From Pseudopithomyces maydicus (Eukaryota > Ascomycota > Dothideomycetes > Pleosporales > Didymosphaeriaceae): a stretch of 64,000 nucleotides of DNA. A model generated the notes under the pieces. That model saw nothing but the letters and a program-made list of their open reading frames with translations, did no database searches and was not told where the DNA came from. Location: assembly GCA_026873275.1 (NCBI GenBank), contig JANTUC010000011.1:1116001-1180000 (forward strand). The letters are read 5' to 3'. This document shows positions 9,716 through 20,357 of this stretch, one piece after another. The position numbers and the translations under genes were made by a program. The first letter of the stretch is position 1. Every line of letters starts with the position of its first letter.

Positions 9716-11569
9716 GCTGATGCGTGTTTCTGATGGTATCAGCAGGATGGAAGTATCAGAGACTGGTAGGCGGTACATGAAAGAGACAGCTCAGGTCTGA
9801 GCCCTATTGTCTCATCTGTTGCAAGCAAGCTGGTCAGGCCACAGGCATTTGGTCTCGCCACGTGGGCTGAGGCGTGGACGAACTGAAGCATTGCCATATC
9901 AGGCTAGATGTTCTGCCGCCGTTGAGGAGTACCGGTAGCAGTTTGCAAGGTTCCACGGTTTCAACGTCCCGAGCTGACCAGTCACATGATTCGATGGCAC
10001 CCGTGGGCCTATTGACTCCGTCTACACACTTCAGCGGCGTAAAAAATTATTATGCGCACCACGTGCAGCCGGCTAAGCCACAGCACTGCTCGAGCGGCGT
10101 ATGTAATTGCCTTTACATCTAAGAATAACTGGAACAAGCTCGATTGTGTGCAGCATGTCAGCCATTCAACTATCTTCGTAAGGAAGGAGACAGATCATGC
10201 TGACTCAAGTCAAAGGAAACCCAGATCATGTATCGCGTCGCTTTTAGTTGCTTGTCGGCGTATGGAGTAGAGCTACAGCACCCATTCTCCCGAATTATCC
10301 AGCCTGGAGTTTCTTTCAGTTACTCCATCTCTTAACCAAATCATTGACACCCAATCATCAACTTAGTCTGGTGCACCCTTTCTGTCCGATGAATCTGTTC
10401 TGTTTGGTTCTTTATATTACTGCCGTCGATGTTGTTTAGTTAGGTTTTCACGACGTCAAGGAATAGACTGAACAACAATCAATTTAGTCTAGCCATATTT
10501 GTAGTTCTCGTGAACCTCAAAACACCGAGGCGAGGACCCGCGGTCAGCAACATTACACGTAAGTAACGCCCTCTTCTTGGGCCAAGCTATCATTAGCGAC
10601 TCGAATGCTTGTACAATCATCCTCTCATGAGCAAACATGCCTTCTTTACCGAACTGTAGTTTGGCCTTGTGATGTATACACGGCTCAGCGGAACTCAATT
10701 ACCCGGGATCGACTCTATGCATCCTTCAATGCGATCAAAGCGATGTCAGAAAGGCTGATACTACCCTGCATCGTTTCCCTGTGCGCGATTTGGGTGTTAC
10801 CATGTAGTAAGAGTAAGGCGACCTTCCCCGCGGTATCCAATCAGCTGGCGACGCATCGTGTAGCTTGATTAAATGCATACCCCGCAAACACAGATTGTGC
10901 CCAGGATCTAGATTCCAGACCTTTGCTTCATCTACTGTGTTTCTGGTAACCAATTCAAGGCTTTTGGAAGATTTACAACGCACCCGTGGCCATGTGGTCG
11001 GAGATGTCAATTTTTCGTCTTCACTGTGGTAATCTACCAGGTACATAGTGTTGGAATCGTGCCTGGATATATCATCTCACTCTACGTCGAGTAACCATAA
11101 CATGTTCTTACTAAGTTTCCTTGGAAATGCTTCTCTCTGCTGACCACCGTGGCCCACGCCACAGAAAATGCTTATTCCAATGGAAATAGTCTCTCTAGCT
11201 GAATTGGCTTCACAAAATATCGATTTGCATATAACCGCCCAGGCACCACCAGGCGCCCATCGTATTTACAAAGCCTCTAGAAACCGGTCTGAACCACAAC
11301 GGGAGGATGCAGCCATAGAAGCGAGCCTAGTGAAACCACGAAGAATGCCTATCCACGCAGCTAGACGGTCCTCCTCTCGCATCGCTCGTACCTTTACACC
11401 CATTTGGCATCATTCACGCCACATTGTTCATAGTCTCAGCCCTCCTCATGTAGGTTTTCTCGTGTAGCTGCTTCGGTATGTGTGAAGGCAAGAGAATTAT
11501 CCCCATTTCCGCGGATTGTGAGGTTAGTAGCCCACTTGGACTCACACTGAAGCCCAGTCTTCAATGAAG

Positions 11570-11577
11570 TATAAAAG
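11570..11577 (+). promoter_or_regulatory. Putative TATA box of the cysteine-rich secreted protein gene
   Basis: TATAAAAG is a near-consensus TATA box lying 80 bases upstream of the ATG at 11650. Confidence 0.55.
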
Positions 11578-11649
11578 GTGGTGCTTTGGGCCAGATACCC
11601 ATCTCAATTTACCACCAGCTTCCAGTTTACTCCACGAACATCCAAAGCT

Positions 11650-12209
11650 ATGAAATTCCTTATTGCTCTCTCTTTCCTCGCGGCCGCCATGGCCAACCCC
11701 TCGCTGAGCCTGCTCCTGAGCCCGAACCTCTGGCCGAGGCCAATCCTGAACCTCTCCCCAACCCGAGCCGCCTCACCGCCAATGCCGCCCTGATCAGCTG
11801 CGGGATTCTCTCTGATGTGAATTGTCGTTATCACCCTGTTATTGCCGATAACATTCAGCATGTGTTCAGTAAGGGGAACAGCGCCAGCTTCACTTGCTGG
11901 CAGTATGGTGACTGTGCCTCGGGGGGATGGTAAGTCGTCAGCTGAGGCTATAAATGATGGAAAAGTAGGGAAGTCAAGTAAGCATGCATGAACTGATCTT
12001 TTTGCAGCACTGGGAGCCGGGCTTCGTGTGGGTCGGGCAAGTGTGATGTTTGGGATTACAATCCGACGTATGACTGCTTTGTCAACGCGCATTACACTTC
12101 GAGCGCTTGCACAACGTGTGAGTGAAAGATTTCTTTTAGCTAACAAAAACTTGTGCCTTAAATATGCTGATGGTATGCAGCTTCTATCCCAAGGTGCGGC
12201 TTCAGTTAG
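11650..12209 (+). CDS. Small secreted cysteine-rich protein (effector candidate), one apparent frameshift
   Basis: Exons are 11650-11929, 12008-12117 and 12181-12209. Both introns are canonical (donors GTAAGT and GTGAGT, acceptors TTGCAG and ATGCAG). The start gives a typical signal peptide (MKFLIALSFLAAAMA). The reading frame then breaks at the CCCC run 11697-11700. With one more base there, the frame continues through an acidic Pro/Glu-rich propeptide-like segment into a domain with 10 cysteines, ending at a TAG at 12207. Corrected length is 420 nt, or 139 residues. Size, signal peptide and paired cysteines match the general profile of fungal secreted effector or antimicrobial-type proteins, but I recognise no family and assign no activity. 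Without the correction the protein stops after about 48 residues. Confidence 0.65.
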
Positions 12210-13234
12210 GCCGTCAAGGGTATTTGCAGGCTAGCAATGGTCTTGGACTAGGGAAAAATTGTTATGTTCCGGTACTATTGGCTCAGGTAACAATATCGTG
12301 AAGGAGCGTCTCCTATTTCACCACCACGTTCCTTGATGGGATTGGGGGTTCTACGAGGTCACAATCATTGATGTAGCGATAATAAGCTAGAGTGAATGCA
12401 CTTGTTCCTCAGCAAAAAGACGCATGCTGCTTTGCCGAATACCAGGACGTGTAAAGAAGCTTTATCACGTCAATGGAAATGCATATTGCGAGATCAGCAC
12501 CGAGGTATTACTTATTGATCTGAAGTACATATGTAGACTTTGAATTTGAGCTCGAGAGGGGTTTTTTGGGTGGATGATTGTTATGCATTTCCAAGCGTCT
12601 AATATATTTAGCTAGCCTACAGTATCAAATCCATAGCCACTGGATCTTTGGACATGGAAATATCAGAAGGAGGGTAGATATGTAGTCCCAACCTGTGACC
12701 CATCTTGTACGCTACACGAATACGGCTTAGCGCGATCCCACCGGTGTCCACTCCGGCGGGCATTGATCGACAATCCAGGACCCGCAGGAGACCCGCAGTT
12801 TACAACATCACTCCAATGTACAATCTGAAGAAATCATAGATGACATTCCCATGCAGGTTTTGCATGGTCAGTCTTCGAATCTGTGACCGGAAAATTGCAG
12901 GTGCGGCTGAACACGAAGAGCTGCCGGGTAGAGATGCCTGTTATAGCCAGCCCAAGGGCGGCCAGCGTTTCCGTGCAACGATGCAGCGCAACCGGTCTAT
13001 TTTCGCAAATGCTGGGCGCACCTCAAAGACTCATACTTTGAAGGGCGAATGACGGAGCATCACGCGCCTCTTGAATTTTCATCCAGGGCATTTGTAAGAG
13101 GTAGCTCTTGGCTGGCTGGAGTGCGCTATATGACAACTAACTATTGCTGGCATCGCATCCTCACCAACATTTCGCAGACTCGTTTAAGACACTAATCGAG
13201 ACACGATACCATATTACAAGCAAATTCATCAACC
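12210..13234. other. Intergenic region
   Basis: This 1.0 kb stretch contains only short frames (for example 12840-13052, plus strand) with no recognisable domain, and no RNA gene. Confidence 0.4.
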
Positions 13235-14433
13235 ATGATTTTCGGTCCATTTGCACTTCAATGGCATCGACCAAGGCCTAATCCTCCTTTGCCGTCGGCC
13301 CTGCCAGAAGGCATAACACGCTCTTCAGTTCACACCACATCTGGCCCTCTAGAGCTCTTAACCGCATTGCCCACCACTCCACTCAACGAGTCTAAACCTC
13401 CCCTATTTTTCGCACATGGTGGATTCGGCTGTGCAGAAATATGGCTTCAGTACATGCAATTCTTTGCCGCTCGTGGTTATCCATGCTATGCATTGAGCTA
13501 TCGGGGTCATGGCAAGAGCTGGTATCCGTGGTTCTGGCGCATGTACTTTACCACACGCCATACAATGGCTGAAGATCTTGCTGCGGGAGTGCAGTACGTA
13601 CAGGCGTTGGAGACCACCCGAAGAAATGGTTCAAACGGTGCATCCGAGGATGTGACACGGGTGGTGCTGGTGGCTCATTCTGCCGGCGGTGCGTTGTCGC
13701 AGTATGCATTGAGCCGAAAAATGATCAAGGTTCAAGCATTTTGCATGCTTGCAGCTGTTCCGGGTTTTGGATCGTAAGTCCTACACATATCCGGTTCTCA
13801 TACCAGTGGCGCGAAAGAGTGCGCGCATGGCAACGGAAAAAGCTGACAGTTACCAGATGGTCTTGCTACAAATTCTGGGCCCTAACTGCACCGATACACT
13901 TCCCGTATCGATGCTTTCACCCACGCTATATTCTGGCGACCATACCACAGATACACGATGCATTCTTCACAGCGGAGACACCGGTCTCCCACGTCCAGCG
14001 CTTCGCTCCTCTGCTTGCTCCTTTTGAGTCCATGCTCTGGCCGATGCAAGCCCTCTTCGCCTTTGTCACTGGTCCGGACGTTCTCTCATCCATTACGGGA
14101 TGGGTAGGCCGTAGTTCCATTACTCCTAACGACGAATGTGCTCCTACTTTGAAGCAAGGACTATTTGTTCTTGCTGCAGAAAAAGATGTGCTCTGTACAC
14201 CAGAAATCCTGAGTGATGCAGCACAACGCTATCGAAAAGCTTTGGGAGGCATGGTGACCGAAGGGAAGATTGGAGAGGTGAAAAATTTCGATACAGAAGT
14301 TGGTGATAACAAAGAGATAAGTGGACAAGGAGTGCGCTATAGGGTAGTAAAAGAACTGGCACATCATCTCCAGAATCACGAGGAGTGGGAAAGGGGTGCG
14401 GATGAGATACTGACGTGGCTTGAGGAGTTGTGA
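13235..14433 (+). CDS. Alpha/beta hydrolase
   Basis: Exons 13235-13773 and 13857-14433 encode 371 residues. The 83-base intron has a GTAAGT donor and a TTACCAG acceptor. Fold markers in order are an oxyanion-type HGGFG at residues 61-65, LSYRGHGKS, and the nucleophile elbow LVAHSAGG with Ser149. A late acidic residue in AAEKDVLCTPE and the histidines in ELAHHLQNH are plausible Asp and His of the triad. The elbow is A-H-S-A-G, replacing the common G-x-S-x-G, which reduces certainty about activity. There is no signal peptide. The substrate cannot be inferred, and the neighbours do not suggest a pathway. Confidence 0.8.
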
Positions 14434-14854
14434 CTCGTATAATCTGTCCGTATTATAGTTCTTACATCAAGGTGGTGATTCTAATTTCTTTAAATAAATT
14501 CTCAAGGGGAATCTCAACTCGCAACTCATTTTAGCATATACAGTACAACATGAAAGATTCTCACCTCCACTCCTACGTTAAGTTATCAAATATTCACATA
14601 TCTTCCCATTTCAGGTTCCTAGGAACTTTGACAAATAAGATATTAAATTTGAGAATATCTTACTCTTGTGATGTATTGATGTTCATGGTACTCATTTCAA
14701 AGATACCACTATCAACTTTACCTATTGCCAACCCGTGCACCATCGGGCGATGGCATATCCTAAATCGCCTCATCTCTACAATACGAGATAATACAGGAAC
14801 ACTACACCCTGAGACATTCTGATTCCCATCAGAGTCTATTTCCATTCAAAGAGA
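14434..14854. other. Intergenic region (convergent 3' ends)
   Basis: This AT-rich 421-base stretch lies between the hydrolase and the giant coiled-coil gene. I see no supported gene in it. Confidence 0.4.
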
Positions 14855-17800
14855 TTAGATGTGAATTACCACCTCTCCATCCTGAAAGTCAAATTCAACA
14901 TTACGCAGAGCAGTCAGAATTTGATACACCAGTACCATGAAACACGCCAATAAAACGTACTCCCATATAACGTCCGCGAGCTTCCGAGTGGACGTATCCG
15001 AGTTTTCAGCATTGTCTCGCACCGCACCATTCGCTTGCGCAAGACCATTGAACATATCGTTGGCAACCATGGCATAAAGCTCCATGCGCCCGTTGCTCCG
15101 CGCTAACTCGGTATTCAACTTCTTCACAGCACGCTTGAGTTGCCTAATCTCGGTGTTATCGCGGGTAATGCTTTGAGAGACGATAACGGCTTGCGTAACG
15201 ATGTTGGCAAGCATGTTCTTGGATACAAGAAGGTCATCGTGGAGGTTCTGCATAGTGGTAGCAGTATCCTTGGTCTTCTCCATGATCTCCGCAATTGTTT
15301 CAGGTTTAGGGATAGACGAAGAAAGCTCTGAGTTAGTCTTAGTGACCTGAGTCTGGATGCTATTGATATTACCGGAGAGGCGGTCGATTTGGCGGGCCAG
15401 AAGTTCTGCTGGAAAATCTTGCTCCGTACGGGCCTTTGCTGATAAGAGTTCCAGAGCCGAAACGGTGGATAAGAGGTGCTTGATATCTTGGTTGAGGATG
15501 CCGGTGGCTTCGGACAAGGCTGTGGCATCTGCCGACCTACCCTCCTGAACGGTCTCGACCAACGTGTTGCGGTCACGGGTGGCTTGCTCAATTTCTCCTA
15601 AAGAAGCTTGGAGGGTTTCAAGCTGATGTGAGCACTGTTGTTCAGCTTCTGTAAATGATAGCAAATGAATGTAAGAGCGCCCATTCACGATATTCACTGT
15701 ATCCCGGATGACCGTGATGGTGGTTTCGAGCGCGTTGAGCTGCGCCTTGATGTCCTCCTTCAAGCCTTCAGCCTGGGAAATTCCATCTTTCTGCGCGCGT
15801 TCTGACAGTTCAGCCAGACCAGAAGTGTGTGAGTTCGTGACTTCAATCATCTTCTGGATCCCGAAGATGATCTTTTCTAGAGCTTCGTACTTGGAAGTCA
15901 CCTTCTCCAAAGCTTGCTCTATCAGTCCTACCACGACCGCTTCGCTGACAGTGATACGCTCCCCTAGCTCTGCGATACCCTTCATAATAGTCTGGTTCTG
16001 CGTGGCTGACTGCTCATTGGACAGCACGGAGGACTGTGATACAGCAGAAATACGTTGATCAATGTCTTTAGTGTTGCCTTGTAAGCTGACGATGGCTAAC
16101 TGCAGAGCTTCAAGCCGCTTACCAACGTCCACATGATTACGTGCTTGCCATTTGTCTGCATTGATAACCTCTTTCTTCAAAGCCTCTACGCTAGAAGTCG
16201 TAGTGTTGCCCACATCTTTGACCTGATCCTCAAGCCGCAAGACATAGCCTGAAACTTTGTTCAGTTTTTTCTCTAAAGCTTCTACACTAGCGGTAGTGGA
16301 TTGACCTGCGTCTTGGACATGTTCGCTGAGCCGCGAGATGCTGTTTGAAATGATTGTCAGTCGATCGCTAACATCCTCGTCCAAGGCAGTTATGCTCTCA
16401 GTGGTCAGGGTTTGTCGCTTGTTCGTTGCGTCCGTGTGGGCAGAAAGTAGGCGAAGTGTTTGGTTGAGAACAGCCATCGTATCCTCGACTTTTGCTTGGT
16501 GCGCGACGCCCTGTTGGTCTGCAAGTGCTTGATCATCGTGCTTTGTTTTGATCATCTCCATAAATTTCGCAACATTTGTGTCGACTTGATTAATACGGTG
16601 CACAATGGCAGTCATGTCGGTAGCATCGAAGCGCTTCTCAAGATTCACTATGTCTCGAGTGATCAAGTTAAAACGCTCTTCATATGAGACTTCTTTTTCC
16701 TGGACTTCTTGACGAAGGCTGTCAATCTTCTCATCTATAGTAGTGAGTTGTCCAGTCAGTTGTCCAATGTGCTGGTTTATACCTTGAGGCTGCTGAGTAG
16801 TCTGAGGTAAATTCTGCGTGTATTGCTTTTCCGTGTTGGTTTTGTGCGCATCCAGGGCGTCTGTGATGTGCTGTGTACACAAAGCCATAGTCTTCTCAAC
16901 ATGTTCGTACATGCCATTCACTTGCTCAGTGTTCTTAGTCTGTTCGTCCTTGAGAGAGTTGATGGTGCTGTTAATACTTTCGTAATTCTTGGCATGTTGT
17001 TCGTCCAAGACATTTACGACCTCACCCAGTCGTGCGCACATGTTCTGGGTATCCGCAGAGTTTGTAATCTGCTTATCCGTGGCCTTGGTTATATCATTCA
17101 GTTGGTTTTGCATGTCCTTGATATGGCTAGAATCTTGGATATTCTGCTCCTTCATAGTCTTGAGGTGCTCATTCATACCGTTGAGACACTCATCGACCGT
17201 CCCAAACCGAGCATCTATAGTCTGAATATTTTTGGCCACTGTTTCTAAGCGGTCGTCCGTTGTATGAAGATGTCCATCGATCGTCTCAAAATGACCCTCA
17301 ATAGCCTGGATATGCTTATCTACTGTGTCTAGGCGGTTGTCAGTTGTGTGAAGCTGTTGGCCAATGGTCCCCATGCGTCCGTCCATCGTATGGATATGCT
17401 TATCTACCGTCTCTAGGTGGTTGCCAGTTCTATCGAGATTTTTATCAAGATCCCCTAAGCATCCATTCATCTTCTGGATGTGCTCAATCGCTACATCCAG
17501 GCGATCGTCAGTCGAGTGGAGATTTTCATCGATGGCTCCTAAGCGTCCGTCCATCTTTTGGACATGGTTAACCACTGTCTCCAGAGGAGCCCCACCTGTA
17601 CGCACATTTTGATTGATGACTTCTAAGCGTCCATCCATCTTCTGGACATGTTCAAATACTGTGGCTAGTTGATCGCTAACCGCGTGGATATTCTTATCGA
17701 AGGCACCTAAACGTCCATCCATTTCGTGAACATGCGTGGTCACGGCCTTCAGGTGGTCGCTGTTAGTGTAGGTGTTTTTATCAATGACCTCTAAGCGTTC

Positions 17801-19786
17801 GTCCATTTTATTAGCATGCGTCTCCACAGTCTTCAGGTTTCCGCAAGCCGTATGAAGATTCTCATCGATGGTCCCCAAGTGTCCGTCGATTTTTTGAACC
17901 TGCGTGTTCACAGTCTCTAATTGGCCGCAAGCCGTGTGTATATTTTCCTTTATGGCACCTAAGCGCCCGTCCATTTCTCGAACATGCGTAGTCACGGCCT
18001 CTAAATGGTCGCTGGTTGTGTGGATATTCTGATCGATGACTTCTAAGCGTCCGTCCACTGCCTGGCTATGCTCATATACTGTCTGTATATGCTCATCTAT
18101 CATCAGGAGGTGTTCATCGATAGGTCCCAAGCGTCCGCCAACTGTCTGTAGATTTTTTTCTGTGTCTTGAATGCGGCTATCTACCGCCTCCAGATGGTCT
18201 CGGAATGTCTGATTATGTACGTCGATAGTGCTTAGGCGTCCATCGATTGTGGAGAGATGCTCTTTGGAGATCTGGACATAATCCTGCACTGTCCGGAGCT
18301 GGCCATTGGTTTCCTGTACATGACCTGCTACCATGTCTAGGCGTTTGTCTACCACCTCTAGGCGGTTGTCCATCGTGTGAGCATGAGACTGAACATGCTT
18401 ATCAACCTTCTCAAGATGTTCATCCACTTTTCCGAAACGCACGTCGATAGACTGAACATGTTCATCCATCTTTTCGAGACGCAGGTCAACAGACTGGACA
18501 TTCTCATCCAATTTCATAACATGCTGGTTCACCTTCCCGAGATGCACGTCGGCAGACTGAATATGCTCATTCACCTCTTCGAGACGCAGGTCGACAGACT
18601 GAACATTCTTGTCCAATTTCTCGAGACGTAGGTCGACAGACTGAACATTCTCATCCACGTTTTTGAGATGCTCATCCACCTTTTCGAGACGCAGGTCGGC
18701 AGACTGAACTTTTTCATCCACCTTCTCAAGATGTCCATCCAGCTTCTCAACATGTATGTCCACCTTTTGAAGATGATCATCCACTTTTTCAAGACACTCG
18801 TCCAGGTTTTCAAGATGGTCATCCACAGACTGAAGATGATTATCCACCTCTTGTAGATGGTTATCCACATTCTCTAGACGCCCATCCACCTCTTGCAGAT
18901 GGTTATCCACATTCTCTAGACGCCCATCCACCTCTTGCAGATGGTTATCCACATTCTCTAGACGCCCATCCACCTTTTGAAGATGGTCATCCACATTCTC
19001 TAGACGCCCATCCACTTTTTGAAGATGGTTATCCACATTCTCAAGGCGCTCGTCCACTTTTTCGAGACGCTCGTCCACTTTTTCAAGGCGCTCATCCAGC
19101 TTTTCGAGACGTCCATCCACAGACTGAGAAAGATGCTCGTCCACCTCTTCGAGATGCTGGTCCACAGACTGAAGGTGCTCACCGACCTTCTCAAGGCGCA
19201 CGTCTACCTTGTCAAGACGCTCACCCACTGTTTCTAGACCCTCGTTCACCTTATCAAAATACTCGTCCACCTGCTCGAAGTGCTCGTCCACGTTCTCAAA
19301 ACGCACGTCCAGCTTGACTAGACCCTCATTCACCTTATCGAGGCACTCGTCCAAGTTCTCAATGCACTCGTCTACCTGCTCCAAGTGCTCATCCACGTTC
19401 TCAAAATGCACCTTTATCTGTTGAAGTTGCTCATCTGTCTCATCGGCGCGCGTAGCCGTCTTCTGCAACAAGACAAGAGCAGACTTGAAGATAGGGCGTC
19501 GTATATAGGCGACTAGCTGGGGCGCAACCTTCGTCTTGGTGGCATCCTGGGAAGCGTTCTCGTTACCGGTGGAAATATGGGACAGAAGGTCGTCGTCGGA
19601 CGGATTGTCTGACTCGCTGAATACCTCCATCTCCTGGATCGCAGAGTCCGCGGGTTGTGTATTAGTCTCTTCGATTACCGCGTCCGTGGCTTGGGCTTGT
19701 TCGCGCGCGTCTTCGAACTGGTCTTCACTAGCCGTCGTGCTAGAGCGGGCGGCACGCCCAACCACAGGGTTCTGACGAAGCTCCAT
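14855..19786 (-). CDS. Giant tail-anchored heptad-repeat coiled-coil protein
   Basis: This intronless frame of 1643 residues starts at the ATG at 19786. I do not recognise a named family. Residues 1-118 are acidic and probably disordered. Residues about 119-875 are an almost unbroken array of heptads of the type VDERLEK, VDNHLQK or VDGRLEN, with Leu and Val at alternating 3/4 spacing. In the later part (about 555-875) the heptads are grouped in fours, giving a 28-residue super-repeat (LETVDKH, IHTMDGR and so on). Residues about 875-1600 are less regular helical sequence. A single hydrophobic segment at about 1606-1624 (VIWEYVLLACFMVLVYQIL) is followed by 19 residues ending GEVVIHI. No signal peptide is seen, so tail anchoring with a long cytosolic rod is inferred. 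Tethering or scaffolding at an organelle is a guess from architecture only. Confidence 0.8.
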   Translation of the reverse strand: MELRQNPVVGRAARSSTTASEDQFEDAREQAQATDAVIEETNTQPADSAIQEMEVFSESDNPSDDDLLSHISTGNENASQDATKTKVAPQLVAYIRRPIFKSALVLLQKTATRADETDEQLQQIKVHFENVDEHLEQVDECIENLDECLDKVNEGLVKLDVRFENVDEHFEQVDEYFDKVNEGLETVGERLDKVDVRLEKVGEHLQSVDQHLEEVDEHLSQSVDGRLEKLDERLEKVDERLEKVDERLENVDNHLQKVDGRLENVDDHLQKVDGRLENVDNHLQEVDGRLENVDNHLQEVDGRLENVDNHLQEVDNHLQSVDDHLENLDECLEKVDDHLQKVDIHVEKLDGHLEKVDEKVQSADLRLEKVDEHLKNVDENVQSVDLRLEKLDKNVQSVDLRLEEVNEHIQSADVHLGKVNQHVMKLDENVQSVDLRLEKMDEHVQSIDVRFGKVDEHLEKVDKHVQSHAHTMDNRLEVVDKRLDMVAGHVQETNGQLRTVQDYVQISKEHLSTIDGRLSTIDVHNQTFRDHLEAVDSRIQDTEKNLQTVGGRLGPIDEHLLMIDEHIQTVYEHSQAVDGRLEVIDQNIHTTSDHLEAVTTHVREMDGRLGAIKENIHTACGQLETVNTQVQKIDGHLGTIDENLHTACGNLKTVETHANKMDERLEVIDKNTYTNSDHLKAVTTHVHEMDGRLGAFDKNIHAVSDQLATVFEHVQKMDGRLEVINQNVRTGGAPLETVVNHVQKMDGRLGAIDENLHSTDDRLDVAIEHIQKMNGCLGDLDKNLDRTGNHLETVDKHIHTMDGRMGTIGQQLHTTDNRLDTVDKHIQAIEGHFETIDGHLHTTDDRLETVAKNIQTIDARFGTVDECLNGMNEHLKTMKEQNIQDSSHIKDMQNQLNDITKATDKQITNSADTQNMCARLGEVVNVLDEQHAKNYESINSTINSLKDEQTKNTEQVNGMYEHVEKTMALCTQHITDALDAHKTNTEKQYTQNLPQTTQQPQGINQHIGQLTGQLTTIDEKIDSLRQEVQEKEVSYEERFNLITRDIVNLEKRFDATDMTAIVHRINQVDTNVAKFMEMIKTKHDDQALADQQGVAHQAKVEDTMAVLNQTLRLLSAHTDATNKRQTLTTESITALDEDVSDRLTIISNSISRLSEHVQDAGQSTTASVEALEKKLNKVSGYVLRLEDQVKDVGNTTTSSVEALKKEVINADKWQARNHVDVGKRLEALQLAIVSLQGNTKDIDQRISAVSQSSVLSNEQSATQNQTIMKGIAELGERITVSEAVVVGLIEQALEKVTSKYEALEKIIFGIQKMIEVTNSHTSGLAELSERAQKDGISQAEGLKEDIKAQLNALETTITVIRDTVNIVNGRSYIHLLSFTEAEQQCSHQLETLQASLGEIEQATRDRNTLVETVQEGRSADATALSEATGILNQDIKHLLSTVSALELLSAKARTEQDFPAELLARQIDRLSGNINSIQTQVTKTNSELSSSIPKPETIAEIMEKTKDTATTMQNLHDDLLVSKNMLANIVTQAVIVSQSITRDNTEIRQLKRAVKKLNTELARSNGRMELYAMVANDMFNGLAQANGAVRDNAENSDTSTRKLADVIWEYVLLACFMVLVYQILTALRNVEFDFQDGEVVIHI
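17160..18130 (-). repeat. 84-bp (28-residue) super-repeats in the giant coiled-coil gene
   Basis: Similar sequence recurs at 84-base spacing; for example TATGCTTATCTAC starts at 17311 and again at 17395. Each unit encodes four heptads (LETVDKH-IHTMDGR-type). Units are diverged, suggesting older duplication than the 42-bp array. Confidence 0.65.
18846..19055 (-). repeat. 42-bp tandem array, five copies, in the giant coiled-coil gene
   Basis: Five head-to-tail 42-base units start at 18846, 18888, 18930, 18972 and 19014. Each encodes 14 residues (VDGRLEN plus VDNHLQE type). The first three units are almost identical and the last two are more diverged. Near-identity implies recent slippage or unequal exchange, and likely length polymorphism in steps of two heptads. 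Confidence 0.85.
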
Positions 19787-20357
19787 CGGCGTGGTCCGCG
19801 GTCAGTCCACTCGGATGGAACCAGATCCTGGGTTAGATGAGCTTGACCAGTACTTGTGGGTTTGAGTCGGAGGTCGAGTGGGAAGTCGTTGAGTTTGGTG
19901 GTGAAGGTGATAGTGGAGCGTGTGTCGAAATCTCCAAGAGAGTGACTGTCTGCCGCTTGGAAAAGTACCAAAAGCTGATTGCCAAGAAGCTAGGGCTTTC
20001 TGCTCTCAGTGGTGACAGTCGAGGTGGGCGAATGAATCGAGTGGCGTGGAGCAGGTGGGCTTATATAAAATTCCGAGAAACCAAGCAGGGCCCAAGCTTG
20101 AAGCTGGTTGCCAGATAAGACATGGAAGTTGAACAGGCCCAAACAGAGACATCTCGTCAAGTGTAAAACGTGTGTTTGTATACATGCTAGTAAGCCGGTC
20201 TGCTCACAAATCCGCTAACCACTTGAGTTGAATTTTCATAACATGGCCTTCAACCATTTATTAGTGTGCTAAGGTGACAGAATACCACCGTACCGCTCAA
20301 GAGATGGTATTGCGTCACATGGAGTAGGCACCACTTTTAATATTGCTGCTACCAAAA
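19787..20357. other. Intergenic region, promoter side of the giant coiled-coil gene
   Basis: This 571-base stretch has a TATATAA-like sequence at about 20062-20068, roughly 275 bases upstream of the giant gene's start. I see no gene in it. Confidence 0.4.

Larger units (their letters stand above)
8753..11649. other. Long gene-poor region
   Basis: Nearly 2.9 kb lie between the transporter and the cysteine-rich secreted protein. Part of 8800-9560 is GC-rich with overlapping long frames on both strands. The minus frame from 9212 begins with an Arg/Ala-rich, presequence-like stretch followed by RYYAE, but has no recognisable continuation. From 9600 to 11560 I see only short frames without domains. 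GATA motifs lie at 9020-9715, and a TATA box lies at 11570. Confidence 0.4.
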
